Below, piece after piece: positions 1 to 7,568 of a DNA stretch of 19,531 nt. The translations under genes and the position numbers were made by a program. Under the pieces are notes generated by a model. It was not told the origin of the DNA. It did no database searches and saw only the letters and a list, made by a program, of their open reading frames with translations. Within the stretch, counting starts at the first letter, position 1. The number at the start of each line of letters is the position of its first letter. The DNA is taken from positions 1 through 19,531 of the forward strand of contig CAXMPG010000158.1 of the NCBI GenBank assembly GCA_964195485.1, read 5' to 3'. The stretch comes from CAJXZP01 sp964195485. GTDB taxonomy: Bacteria > Bacteroidota > Bacteroidia > Flavobacteriales_G > Salibacteraceae.

Positions 1-156
1 TTCTCTCTAGGAATTACCTTTATTTACTACATCAAGAAAGGAGAAAATATTTTAGGTGTAAAGTCAGAATTAAACTTGAAAATTTTAACAGCGTTTAATG
101 ATAATGGGTTAGAAATGGCATTTCCAACGCAAACTATATACACCAAGAAAGAATAA
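1..156 (+). CDS. MscS-family mechanosensitive channel, C-terminal fragment (5' end outside window)
   Basis: An open frame runs from base 1 to a TAA at 154-156 and gives the last 51 residues of a protein that starts upstream of the window. The tail reads as a short beta-rich domain ending in MAFPTQTIY, the typical end of the cytoplasmic beta/alpha domain of MscS-type small-conductance mechanosensitive channels (usual form: a hydrophobic residue, then FPTQT). Such channels release solutes from the cell on hypo-osmotic shock. The pore helix and membrane segments lie outside the window, so the family call rests on this C-terminal motif alone. The gene converges on the next one, with only one base between the two stop codons and no room for a separate terminator. 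Confidence 0.7.
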   Translation, partial: FSLGITFIYYIKKGENILGVKSELNLKILTAFNDNGLEMAFPTQTIYTKKE

Positions 157-157
157 T

Positions 158-937
158 CTATTCGTTGCCTGCAGGTAAAATAGTGTATTCAAAAGTAACC
201 TTGTCATCATGGCCTAATGGGTAGGCATGATGTTTTTGTTTACCTCTAATTCCAATATGAAAAGACATATCCTTACCTAAATCACTAGGCTTAATTTCAT
301 ATTGAATCACATTCCCTGTTTGCCATTTACCTCTAAATAGCTTAAATTCTAAATCTTCATCTTTCGGGTGAGAGGCTAATACAATAAACTCTAGTTGGTC
401 TCCAACAGAGAGAGAGAGTTGCGTTCTCAGTTTTTTTGGAGAACCCATAGTCCATAAATTTGCGAAATTGTCTTGCACAGAATCAATAATAGGAAAACCT
501 TCTTTCCCGACTTCTTTCCATGTTCTATAAAGAGCAATATTATTACGTATAGTTCCAGTAACGCCTAAAATAAAGTGCTTTTCAAAACTTAATAATGGTC
601 GGCTAAAAGCATCTGGATTTTGAAATTTCTGTAAAGTCTTTAAATAGGCTCTTAAATTATCAAACTCTCCAAAGGCTACCTCAAATTGGTTGTTCCAATG
701 AGCGCTAATGATTTCAATTAAATCTAAAAAGTTGCAATAATTAAATAATCGACCTTCGGTAGTTAACGGGTTGAACTCTTCTTCGTACTGCAATCTTATG
801 TGATTAAGTTCTTTAAGGCGTTCATCTGTTAGACCACTTTCGCTCATCCAGTTTTTACCCCAGTTTTCTGAAATAATCATTGAAATGAAGTCTTTCATTA
901 TCATTTCAGTATCTAACAATGTTTGTCTAATGTCCAT
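158..937 (-). CDS. HEPN-like (Swt1-type) domain protein with C-terminal beta domain
   Basis: A 259-residue cytoplasmic protein with no signal peptide or membrane segment. Residues about 10-140 look helical. They carry the pattern of Swt1-type HEPN domains: a Leu/aromatic stretch near 64-85 ending in W81, then FEKHF and IRNNIALYR at 118-138. HEPN RNases normally carry R-x4-6-H, often written RNxIAH. Here R131, N132 and A135 are kept but the expected His is L136, so RNase activity is doubtful. Residues about 170-255 look like a beta-sandwich: alternating strands starting at LSVGDQLEF and ending in FEYTILP. Family assignment is from memory of the motif pattern and is tentative. A -7-like box lies 27 bases before the ATG. 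The neighbours do not indicate a function. Confidence 0.55.
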   Translation of the reverse strand: MDIRQTLLDTEMIMKDFISMIISENWGKNWMSESGLTDERLKELNHIRLQYEEEFNPLTTEGRLFNYCNFLDLIEIISAHWNNQFEVAFGEFDNLRAYLKTLQKFQNPDAFSRPLLSFEKHFILGVTGTIRNNIALYRTWKEVGKEGFPIIDSVQDNFANLWTMGSPKKLRTQLSLSVGDQLEFIVLASHPKDEDLEFKLFRGKWQTGNVIQYEIKPSDLGKDMSFHIGIRGKQKHHAYPLGHDDKVTFEYTILPAGNE

Positions 938-964
938 CAGTTTTTACTTTGAGCGTGTCCTTTA

Positions 965-972
965 CAAACATA
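965..972 (-). promoter_or_regulatory. Bacteroidota -7 box (TATGTTTG) for the HEPN-like gene
   Basis: On the minus strand the bases read TATGTTTG, an exact match to the Bacteroidota primary sigma -7 consensus TAnnTTTG. There are 27 bases between it and the ATG at 937. I see no clear -33 TTG at the usual distance, so this is a half-match. Confidence 0.4.
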
Positions 973-1063
973 GTTATATTTTAGTCGTTCCGTAAAAAGT
1001 AGAAATTATTAGTTTTACCATATTAAATGGTGAAAATTTCACTAGACGAAATAAAAAATAAAT

Positions 1064-1951
1064 ATGAAATATTTGATTGGTATTGTATTGGTGTTTAGCT
1101 CTGTAATTGGTGCCGCTCAGTGTTTAGAAGGTAACTGTGAAAACGGTTATGGTAAGTATAATTGTGACTGCGGATATGTGTATGAAGGGGAGTTTAAAGA
1201 TGGTGAAAAAGTGAATGGAACCCTTACAAAAAAGGATTTAGTTTATACCGGAGCGTTTAATAATGATTTAGCCGAAGGTTTTGGAGTAATGAAATACAAG
1301 GATGGCTCTTGGTTTGAAGGCACCTTTAAAAAAAATGCTCCTGATGGATATGGAACGTATCACTTTTCTAATGGTCAAAAATATATTGGAGAGGTAATTG
1401 ACGGTTCGTTTAGTGGATTAGGTATTCAGATTTCTAAGGATAGAGAAGGAAGGGTTACAGAAACCCAAATTGGGAATTTTGTTGACGACCAACTTAACGG
1501 GTTTGGGTGTTCGATAAGTTACAATAATGATATTTACTTCGGGGAGTTTTCAAATGGCGATTTTTTTGGGTTTGGGGTGTACATTTTCTCAAGATTAATT
1601 ACTGCAGAGGCAGGGGAGTTCAACAAGAAGAAATTACATAACGATGTTATTATGTTAGACTATCCAACTGCAGGATACTTTGGTGTTAAAGGATTTATTG
1701 TAGATAGCTTACAGTATAATTTAAGTGGAAATGTTTCTGGAACTGATTTACTATTAAATGTAATTGGAAAAGGAAAAGAACAAATGTTCTTTCATTTCGA
1801 TATTAATACCAAAATGCTTTATACGTCTAAGTTAGGAACGCCATTAATTGGAAGAGCGATAGATTTTGAGGGGAATATTTATGAGGCTGTTTTTGCTCCC
1901 GATTCAGAAGAAAAAATTAGTATTCTTAAGCAGTTATACATTAAAGAATGA
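1064..1951 (+). CDS. Exported MORN-repeat protein
   Basis: A 295-residue protein with an N-terminal signal peptide (about 1-19, hydrophobic core 4-16, Ala-rich end before Q19/C20). Residues about 21-175 contain roughly six MORN-type repeats (YxGxF...G.GxGxxxxxDG), for example around 40-51, 61-80, 84-103, 107-123, 137-152 and 159-173. Four Cys residues (20, 25, 34, 36) cluster before the repeats and could form disulfides in the periplasm. C20 lies at the predicted cleavage zone, but the sequence before it is not a good lipobox. The last 120 residues have no repeats and no family I recognise. Its TGA overlaps the ATG of the next gene (ATGA), so the two are translationally coupled. A weak -7-like box (TAGTTTTA, 1010-1017) precedes it. 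The molecular role is unknown; MORN repeats commonly mediate lipid or protein contacts. Confidence 0.75.
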   Translation: MKYLIGIVLVFSSVIGAAQCLEGNCENGYGKYNCDCGYVYEGEFKDGEKVNGTLTKKDLVYTGAFNNDLAEGFGVMKYKDGSWFEGTFKKNAPDGYGTYHFSNGQKYIGEVIDGSFSGLGIQISKDREGRVTETQIGNFVDDQLNGFGCSISYNNDIYFGEFSNGDFFGFGVYIFSRLITAEAGEFNKKKLHNDVIMLDYPTAGYFGVKGFIVDSLQYNLSGNVSGTDLLLNVIGKGKEQMFFHFDINTKMLYTSKLGTPLIGRAIDFEGNIYEAVFAPDSEEKISILKQLYIKE

Positions 1952-2997
1952 CCACAAGCAGAAAAGTAGGAGGAATGATTTTAATTATAATCATTTACTT
2001 CGTTTTTGATACCCTATTACAAGCAGGATTTTTTAAATCGATAAGTAACGAATTCAATGGTACAGAAGTGCAAGTTTACCGCGGTATCTGGGGAGGAGAG
2101 GATATTGAATGGGATAGAGCGAATAATTTAATTTACATTTCAGCTATCGATAGATGGCAAGAAAAATCAGGTAGCTTCGGTGAAAAGGATGGGGTTTATT
2201 TACTGAAATCTAATTCTAATACGCGTATTCCTACTCGAATGAAAACGGACTTACAAGGGGAGTTTCATCCGCATGGAATTTCGCTTTTTGACGTGAATGG
2301 AGAGAAGTATTTGTATGCGGTTAATCATGGTGTAGAATCCAGTACCGTAGAATTATTTAAAATAGACTCCAATTATTTAACACATATCGAATCGTACTCA
2401 GGCGCTTTAATGACTAGTCCGAATGATGTGGTTGGAGATGAAATTGGAAGATTTTATGTTACTAATGATCACGGTAATACTTCAGATAACGGTAGAACGG
2501 TAGAAGAGTATTTACGAATGCCCTATTCGTATCTTTTATACTATAATGGCGAAAAATTTAAAAAAGCTCAAAAAGGACTCGTATATGCCAATGGGGTTCA
2601 GCTTTCAAATGATGGTTCTAGGTTATTTGTTTCTTCTACTATTGGACATGAGGTGTATGTTTTGGATAGAAGGAAATCAAACGGACTCTTAATCTTGAAA
2701 GATAAAATTGATTTAGGTACAGGAGTGGATAATATTGATGTGGATGAAAATGATGTTATATGGGTAGCCGCACATCCAAAATTACTTACTTTTTCAGAAC
2801 ATTCGAAGGATTCTACCGTAAATTCTCCCTCAGAGGTTTTTAAAATTACAGAAGTGAAAAATGAGTTTGAAGTTACCAAAGTATATGAAAATGACGGGAG
2901 TCAATTATCTGGTTCTAGTGTAGCTGTAGCTCATAATGACACGCTTTTTATTGGCTGTGTATTTGAGAATAAAATATGGAAGTTAAAGATGAAGTAG
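1948..2997 (+). CDS. Paraoxonase/arylesterase-family calcium-dependent beta-propeller hydrolase
   Basis: A 349-residue protein with one N-terminal hydrophobic segment (about 9-28), best read as a signal anchor that places the enzyme outside the inner membrane. The rest matches the six-bladed propeller of animal paraoxonases (PON1). Apparent equivalents of the PON1 calcium ligands are all present: E51/D52 (PON1 E53/D54), N159/D160 (N168/D169), N215 (N224) and D261/N262 (D269/N270). The proposed catalytic histidines are also there: H109 in HGIS (H115) and H127 in VNH (H134), followed by NDH at 173-175. PON enzymes hydrolyse lactones and aryl esters, and lactonase activity is the likely ancestral role. 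The substrate here is unknown. It overlaps the MORN gene by four bases. Its stop is two bases from that of the convergent gene downstream. Confidence 0.85.
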   Translation: MTTSRKVGGMILIIIIYFVFDTLLQAGFFKSISNEFNGTEVQVYRGIWGGEDIEWDRANNLIYISAIDRWQEKSGSFGEKDGVYLLKSNSNTRIPTRMKTDLQGEFHPHGISLFDVNGEKYLYAVNHGVESSTVELFKIDSNYLTHIESYSGALMTSPNDVVGDEIGRFYVTNDHGNTSDNGRTVEEYLRMPYSYLLYYNGEKFKKAQKGLVYANGVQLSNDGSRLFVSSTIGHEVYVLDRRKSNGLLILKDKIDLGTGVDNIDVDENDVIWVAAHPKLLTFSEHSKDSTVNSPSEVFKITEVKNEFEVTKVYENDGSQLSGSSVAVAHNDTLFIGCVFENKIWKLKMK

Positions 2998-2999
2998 CG

Positions 3000-4178
3000 T
3001 TAAAATTTCACTTTGTAGCCAAAGGTAAACTCTACCCAATCTGCTTGTCCAAAATTGACCGCACGTAACGAAGCTCCTGCGTATAACCCTTTGTATAACT
3101 CGTATCTTGTTCCAACGCGTTGGTAAAAAAATGGCGTAGGATCGTGAGTGGTTCGATAAACATAAAACCCAGGTTGGAGTATTAATGATAATTTTCCAAT
3201 ATTCAGTTCATACGATAAAACGAGTGCCAATTTAGCGGTTTCACTAAAAGTAGGAGGGTAAACTGCGTTTTTATCACCCACTACTATTCCGTGTGCATTG
3301 TCAGACGGGTCCATGGTAAAGTCAATTCCAGCTCCAATTTTTGACCGTAATGAAATTTGACGTTGATAAAGCAGTACAAAATTATAAATGGTGAAATTGG
3401 TGTTTTCAAATAAAGCTCCACTTACGCTGTCTGAGCCAGAAACATCAATTTGTTTGGTACCTATCGCATAGCTCAAGGAAACTTCATTTTTGGTCTGAGA
3501 AGGGGTTATCTCTCGCTTCTTAAATTCTTTGTCCTCGTAATTTAAACTATAGGTTAAAGTCAATCTGGGGTCAAATAAATTAAGTCCGAAATTGGGCATT
3601 TTCAACGCGCCATTACTCGCATGGCTAAAGCCAACACTTGCTTCTAGTCCTAAGTGATTGGTAATGTTTTGATGGTAAATTATTCCTAAATGGGCATACA
3701 AAGAACCTTTGGACCCAAGTAATACGTTATGAGGGTTTGTTGCGCTTTGAGGATTCCAGCCATAGGCCATTCCAAAATGAAAGCCCCAATCTAATTGGGC
3801 CTTTTTCCATCGATGTATCGGACCTTCAAATATTCCATAAAAAGCGAAAGGATTTCCAATTTCACTGGTTTGAGGAAACCATAAATACTGAATTCCAAAT
3901 CCAAACTTGGGATAATTATATAATTGATGCCAATCTTTACTCCCAGAGGTTTGAAAAATTATTTCGGTAGAGATATTTCGTCCTTGGGTTATAGGGGTGC
4001 CATCTACGTTTTTGGTACGTAAAAAATCATTCGTAGCAATTACACGCATATGACCATATCCTACACGGTATGAAATATGGCTTTTATCCTTTTTTTTACT
4101 TGAATCAGTATCTTGTGAAAAGACAGAATTCAAAGTAAATAAGGCAATAAAAAAAAACAGTAATGGTAATCTATTCAT
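3000..4178 (-). CDS. PagL-like lipid A deacylase / acyloxyacyl hydrolase family outer-membrane protein (paralogue 1)
   Basis: A 392-residue protein with a signal peptide (about 1-21, ending VFS before Q22), followed by alternating amphipathic strands typical of an outer-membrane beta-barrel. The sequence around 184-200 contains HASNG, then PNFGLN. This is the PagL (PF09411) signature H-x-S-N, with H186 and S188 as the counterparts of the catalytic His126 and Ser128 of Pseudomonas PagL. PagL removes the 3-O acyl chain of lipid A at the cell surface. The expected catalytic Glu, 12 residues after the Ser, is Asn (N200) here. At 392 residues it is more than twice PagL length, with an extra C-terminal barrel-like half. 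It ends in an aromatic-rich stretch with F392, as many barrels do. A close paralogue is at 9329-10501. T9 and A8 runs lie in its first 90 bases. Confidence 0.75.
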   Translation of the reverse strand: MNRLPLLFFFIALFTLNSVFSQDTDSSKKKDKSHISYRVGYGHMRVIATNDFLRTKNVDGTPITQGRNISTEIIFQTSGSKDWHQLYNYPKFGFGIQYLWFPQTSEIGNPFAFYGIFEGPIHRWKKAQLDWGFHFGMAYGWNPQSATNPHNVLLGSKGSLYAHLGIIYHQNITNHLGLEASVGFSHASNGALKMPNFGLNLFDPRLTLTYSLNYEDKEFKKREITPSQTKNEVSLSYAIGTKQIDVSGSDSVSGALFENTNFTIYNFVLLYQRQISLRSKIGAGIDFTMDPSDNAHGIVVGDKNAVYPPTFSETAKLALVLSYELNIGKLSLILQPGFYVYRTTHDPTPFFYQRVGTRYELYKGLYAGASLRAVNFGQADWVEFTFGYKVKF

Positions 4179-4195
4179 GCGTTTATATGATGATT

Positions 4196-4203
4196 CAAAA
4201 GTA
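4196..4203 (-). promoter_or_regulatory. Bacteroidota -7 box (TACTTTTG) for PagL-like paralogue 1
   Basis: The minus strand reads TACTTTTG, an exact match to TAnnTTTG, 17 bases before the ATG at 4178. The same octamer recurs before the desaturase and the DtxR-type gene. No clear -33 TTG is seen at the usual distance. Confidence 0.5.
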
Positions 4204-4315
4204 TATTTCTAGCTGAGGTAAAAAAATTGTTTTGAAAAATTATCCAGTATTTAAAATGAATAAAACCGTTGCTGTAATAACATTAAACGGAATCGGAAAA
4301 TTGCTATCGTTTGAA

Positions 4316-4323
4316 TATATTTG
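4316..4323 (+). promoter_or_regulatory. Bacteroidota -7 box (TATATTTG) for the five-gene DUF4199 operon
   Basis: TATATTTG matches TAnnTTTG exactly and lies 30 bases before the ATG at 4354. An upstream TTG at 4301 is too close (12 bases) to be an ideal -33 element. The possible TTG start codon at 4321 lies inside this box, which argues for the ATG at 4354. Confidence 0.5.
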
Positions 4324-4353
4324 CTACCACTCAATTTAAAGAAAATATATACT

Positions 4354-4923
4354 ATGCTAGACAAAGAATTTTATATCAAAAACGGACTTATTTACGGAGT
4401 AGTGAATATCATTTACCTTATGATTACCTATATAATGGGTATTGAGGCAATGGTGAGTTATTACAATATGGGGCTATCTCTTTTAGTTGGTCTAGGTTTG
4501 ATGGTATATATGGGTATTCAGGTTAGAACAAGTTTAGGCGGCTATATGACGGTTAGCGAAGGATTCAAATCAATTATGGTGGTTTATGCTCTTGGGGCAT
4601 TTTTGTTTTTGTTATTTAATCATATGTTAGCTACGGTAATTGACCCAGAACTTCCAGGTAAAATGGCGGAAGCAGTGATTGAAAAAACAATGGCCATGGT
4701 AGAAGGTCTTGGAATGGACGAAAACCAAATGGACGAAATGTATGACCAAATGGGCGAGGTAAAGACAGAAATGTATAAAGCTTACACCTTTGTTGGGTTT
4801 CTTACCACCTACCTTAAAACTGTTGCAATTGGTGCAATAGGAGCAGTTATTGGTGCTGCTATTACAAAAAAAGTTAATCCTAATCCTTTTGATGGGGATG
4901 CCGCTAACACAATTCATGAGTAA
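4354..4923 (+). CDS. DUF4199-family membrane protein
   Basis: A 189-residue protein starting MLDKEFYIKNG. It has four hydrophobic segments at about 10-29, 37-55, 72-93 and 148-171. A Met/Glu-rich, probably extracytoplasmic helix (100-143) lies between the third and fourth. This layout matches the Bacteroidota DUF4199 family, whose biochemical role is unknown. Members are commonly found directly before a dolichyl-phosphate-mannose-synthase-like glycosyltransferase, as here. The ATG at 4354 is preferred to a TTG 33 bases upstream, because the TTG sits inside the apparent -7 box. Its 3' end overlaps the next gene by 8 bases, implying translational coupling. A role in flipping or handling the lipid-linked sugar made by the partner is inference only. 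Confidence 0.8.
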   Translation: MLDKEFYIKNGLIYGVVNIIYLMITYIMGIEAMVSYYNMGLSLLVGLGLMVYMGIQVRTSLGGYMTVSEGFKSIMVVYALGAFLFLLFNHMLATVIDPELPGKMAEAVIEKTMAMVEGLGMDENQMDEMYDQMGEVKTEMYKAYTFVGFLTTYLKTVAIGAIGAVIGAAITKKVNPNPFDGDAANTIHE

Positions 4924-5890
4924 GCTAGAGAAATTAGATATATCAGTAGTTATTCCTCTTTTTAATGAAGATGAATCAATACAAGAATTAGCAAATTGGA
5001 TTGCTAAGGTTATGGAAGCCCATAAGTTTAGTTATGAAGTTTTGTTTATAGATGATGGGAGTACGGATACTTCTTGGGATATTATAAAAAATATTTCCAA
5101 AGAGAATCCGAGTATGAAAGGAATGAAATTTCGTAGAAATTACGGCAAATCAGGAGCTTTACATATTGGGTTTCAAGAAACATTGGGTGATGTAGTAATC
5201 ACTATGGATGCTGATTTACAAGATAGCCCAGATGAAATTCCAGAGCTATATGATTTAATCATGAAAGACAAGTTCGACTTGATTTCTGGTTGGAAAAAAG
5301 AACGACATGACCCAATTACCAAAACGGTTCCTACCAAGTTATTTAACTGGGCAACACGAAAACTTTCGGGTATTGAATTGAACGATTTTAACTGCGGACT
5401 AAAAGCATATAAAGGGAAAGTGGTTCGTTCTATTGAGGTTTACGGTGAAATGCATCGTTATATTCCAGTAATTGCTAAACGTAGTGGATTTACTAAGATT
5501 GGCGAAAAAGTAGTTAAACATTATCCACGTAAATACGGAGTAACCAAATTTGGTTTAGAACGTTTTATCAATGGCTTTTTAGATTTATTGTCTATTACTT
5601 TCGTTACTAAGTACGGAAAAAAACCAATGCATTTTTTCGGGCTCTTTGGTACAATGATGTTTTTCTTTGGGTTTTTAATTGCTGGTTTTCTAGGATTAGA
5701 AAAAGTGTATTACCTCTACAACCACGAAAGTTTACGATTAGTAACAGATAGTGCGATGTTCTATATTTCATTGGCAATGATGATAATGGGTACGCAAATG
5801 TTTTTAGCTGGTTTTTTAGGCGAAATGGTATCTCGTTCTTCATCCGATAGAAATAAATATCAAATTGAAGCAACTTCAAATATTGAATAA
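4916..5890 (+). CDS. GT2 glycosyltransferase, polyprenyl-phosphate hexose synthase type (DPM1/GtrB-like)
   Basis: A 324-residue protein from the ATG at 4916; a longer frame from 4850 lies inside the upstream gene. The N-terminal GT-A domain has VVIPLFNE (11-18), FIDDGST (44-50) and the metal-binding DAD with LQD (98-103). RRNYGKSGAL (73-82) and NDFNCGLKAY (156-165) match DPM1/GtrB/ArnC-type enzymes. Two C-terminal membrane segments (about 238-260 and 281-302) resemble GtrB-like enzymes, which transfer a sugar from a nucleotide donor to undecaprenyl phosphate on the cytoplasmic face. The likely product is a lipid-linked sugar used for envelope glycans. The sugar cannot be told from sequence. 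It starts inside DUF4199 (8-base overlap) and is followed three bases later by another GT2 gene. Confidence 0.87.
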   Translation: MSKLEKLDISVVIPLFNEDESIQELANWIAKVMEAHKFSYEVLFIDDGSTDTSWDIIKNISKENPSMKGMKFRRNYGKSGALHIGFQETLGDVVITMDADLQDSPDEIPELYDLIMKDKFDLISGWKKERHDPITKTVPTKLFNWATRKLSGIELNDFNCGLKAYKGKVVRSIEVYGEMHRYIPVIAKRSGFTKIGEKVVKHYPRKYGVTKFGLERFINGFLDLLSITFVTKYGKKPMHFFGLFGTMMFFFGFLIAGFLGLEKVYYLYNHESLRLVTDSAMFYISLAMMIMGTQMFLAGFLGEMVSRSSSDRNKYQIEATSNIE

Positions 5891-5893
5891 TTG

Positions 5894-6862
5894 ATGAGTC
5901 GGTTTTACTCTGCTATCATTCCGTTATACAATCGACCTGATGAGGTGGAAGAATTGTTAGAATCACTAACGCTTCAGTCCTATACCAATTTTGAGGTGGT
6001 AATCATTGAGGACGGCTCTGTACATGATGCTAAGTCAATTGTAGAAAAGTATAATTCTAAATTAAAGATTCAATACCATTTTATAGAAAACGGAGGACAA
6101 GGTTTTGCCCGTAACGTTGGATTTGAAATGGCTGAAGGCGAGTATTTTGTCATATTTGATAGTGACGCCATAATTCCGCCACATTATTTCCAATCAGTTG
6201 AAAACTATTTGAATACGAGCTATGTCGATGCCTTTGGCGGTCCGGATGCTGCCCATGAATCATTTTCTCCCATTCAAAAAGCCATTAGTTACTCTATGAC
6301 TTCTTTGTTTACTACGGGAGGGATTAGAGGTAGAGAAAAACATGTTGGCCAGTTTCATCCACGGAGTTTTAATATGGGGCTTTCACGTGTGGTTTATGAT
6401 AAAGTAGGTGGGTTTGTAATTACGCGAATGGGAGAGGATATTGAATTCTCTATTCGAATTATAAATAATGGATTTAAAACCGCTTTAATTCCAGATGCTT
6501 TCATTTATCATAAAAGAAGAACGAGTTTAAGCCAGTTTTATAAGCAATTGCACTTTTTTGGAAGAGCAAGAATTAATATTTGGCGATTTTACAGTTCTGA
6601 GTTAAAGCCAGTTCATTTATTACCCGCATTTTTTGTAGTAGCTGTTTGGGTTTGGTTGCTGAGCTTCGTTGTTTACCAACCATTATTTTTTTTAGGATTA
6701 GGTGTAATAAGCCTATATTACGTGGCTATATTTATTGATTCCAGTATTCAAAATAAATCAATAGGTATTGGGTTATTAAGTATTCCAACTTCGTTTATTC
6801 AATTATATGCCTATGGAATAGGCTTTTTTGGAGAATTAAAAACGAAATTGACTAAAGGATAA
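5894..6862 (+). CDS. GT2 glycosyltransferase with C-terminal membrane segments
   Basis: A 322-residue protein starting MSRFYSAIIPLYNR at the ATG at 5894; a TTG one codon earlier is less likely. GT-A fold motifs are present: the nucleotide-binding EDG (39-41), DSD metal site (89-91), and MGEDIEFS (179-186) carrying the usual catalytic-base region. It is followed by a basic stretch, HKRRTS, and FYKQLHFFGRAR, similar to the acceptor-side Q/R motifs of chain-building GT2 enzymes. Three hydrophobic segments (about 243-262, 264-282, 292-312) anchor it in the inner membrane. It is a different branch from the preceding DPM1-like enzyme, so the pair may act in sequence on a lipid carrier, but that is inference. 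Donor and acceptor are unknown. The next gene begins 10 bases downstream. Confidence 0.85.
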   Translation: MSRFYSAIIPLYNRPDEVEELLESLTLQSYTNFEVVIIEDGSVHDAKSIVEKYNSKLKIQYHFIENGGQGFARNVGFEMAEGEYFVIFDSDAIIPPHYFQSVENYLNTSYVDAFGGPDAAHESFSPIQKAISYSMTSLFTTGGIRGREKHVGQFHPRSFNMGLSRVVYDKVGGFVITRMGEDIEFSIRIINNGFKTALIPDAFIYHKRRTSLSQFYKQLHFFGRARINIWRFYSSELKPVHLLPAFFVVAVWVWLLSFVVYQPLFFLGLGVISLYYVAIFIDSSIQNKSIGIGLLSIPTSFIQLYAYGIGFFGELKTKLTKG

Positions 6863-6872
6863 AAAAGATACT

Positions 6873-7568
6873 ATGACTAAATTGTTTTCTTCTGCATTAA
6901 CTAAAGGATGGCTATTACTAGTGGTTCTTATTTCATTTTCTGCAACCACTGTAATTGCGCAAAACAAAACAGATGAGCAAGGTAAAAAACAAGGGTATTG
7001 GATTAAAAATAAACCGAATGGAAAGGTGCAATACAAAGGTCAATTTAAGGATGACATCCCGTACGGAAAATTTAAGTACTATGATAAAACGGGTGCAGTA
7101 ACTATTGTTTTAGAATACATCACCTCAGATTCTGTAATAGGAACCCATTTTCACTCTAATGGTAAAAAGGCTGCTTTCGGATACTATGTGAGTAAGAAAA
7201 AAGAAGGGGTTTGGCGTTTTTACGATCGTAAAGGGGTTGTTTCTAGTAAGCACATTTACGTTAATGGGCTAAAGAATGGTGAATCAATTATCTACAACTT
7301 GAATGGAAGCGTTTCTAGAGAAACCTACTTCATTGATGATGTGGAGAATGGCTACCGTAAAACCTTTAGCAGTGAAGGTGAATTATTGACGGAAGGTAGT
7401 TTTAAAGATGGCCAAATGGATGGCATGCAAATAACTTATCGTGGGGGAATAATTAATATTAAAGGAGCGTATAAACATGCGGTTCGAGATGGCGATTGGA
7501 TTTATTATGACGAAAATGGAAAGCAATATAAACTGGAACATTATGAATTGGGAATTAAAACAAATTAA
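6873..7568 (+). CDS. Exported MORN_2 / YwqK-like repeat protein
   Basis: A 231-residue protein with a signal peptide (about 1-29: basic start, hydrophobic core 13-27, cleavage near VIA before Q30). The mature part consists of roughly eight short repeats of the MORN_2/YwqK type (G-x-W-x-x-Y or F, then xxNGKxxxxGxYxxGxxxG), e.g. KQGYWIKN, GKFKYYD, EGVWRFYD, NGESIIYN, NGYRKTF, DGMQITY and DGDWIYYDENG. Database entries often call such proteins YwqK-family antitoxins, but nothing here supports a toxin partner. They are common exported repeat proteins of unknown role in Bacteroidota. It lies 10 bases after the second glycosyltransferase and overlaps the subtilase gene by 26 bases, so it is part of the five-gene run. 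Confidence 0.75.
   Translation: MTKLFSSALTKGWLLLVVLISFSATTVIAQNKTDEQGKKQGYWIKNKPNGKVQYKGQFKDDIPYGKFKYYDKTGAVTIVLEYITSDSVIGTHFHSNGKKAAFGYYVSKKKEGVWRFYDRKGVVSSKHIYVNGLKNGESIIYNLNGSVSRETYFIDDVENGYRKTFSSEGELLTEGSFKDGQMDGMQITYRGGIINIKGAYKHAVRDGDWIYYDENGKQYKLEHYELGIKTN

Noticed and set aside
407..418. (AG)6 dinucleotide run in the HEPN-like gene as a phase-variation switch
   Set aside because: Six units are short for slippage and it lies late in the gene; chance is adequate.
2598..2879. Minus-strand open frame of 93 codons inside the paraoxonase-like gene
   Set aside because: Opposite-strand shadow of a gene with clear family motifs; low-complexity Ser/Phe-rich translation.
4627..4917. Minus-strand open frame of 96 codons inside the DUF4199 gene
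   Set aside because: Shadow frame with Cys/His/Phe-rich composition from Met/Ala-rich codons read backwards.
6873..7568. Toxin-antitoxin antitoxin (YwqK label)
   Set aside because: The label comes from repeat similarity; the protein is exported and no toxin-like partner is adjacent.
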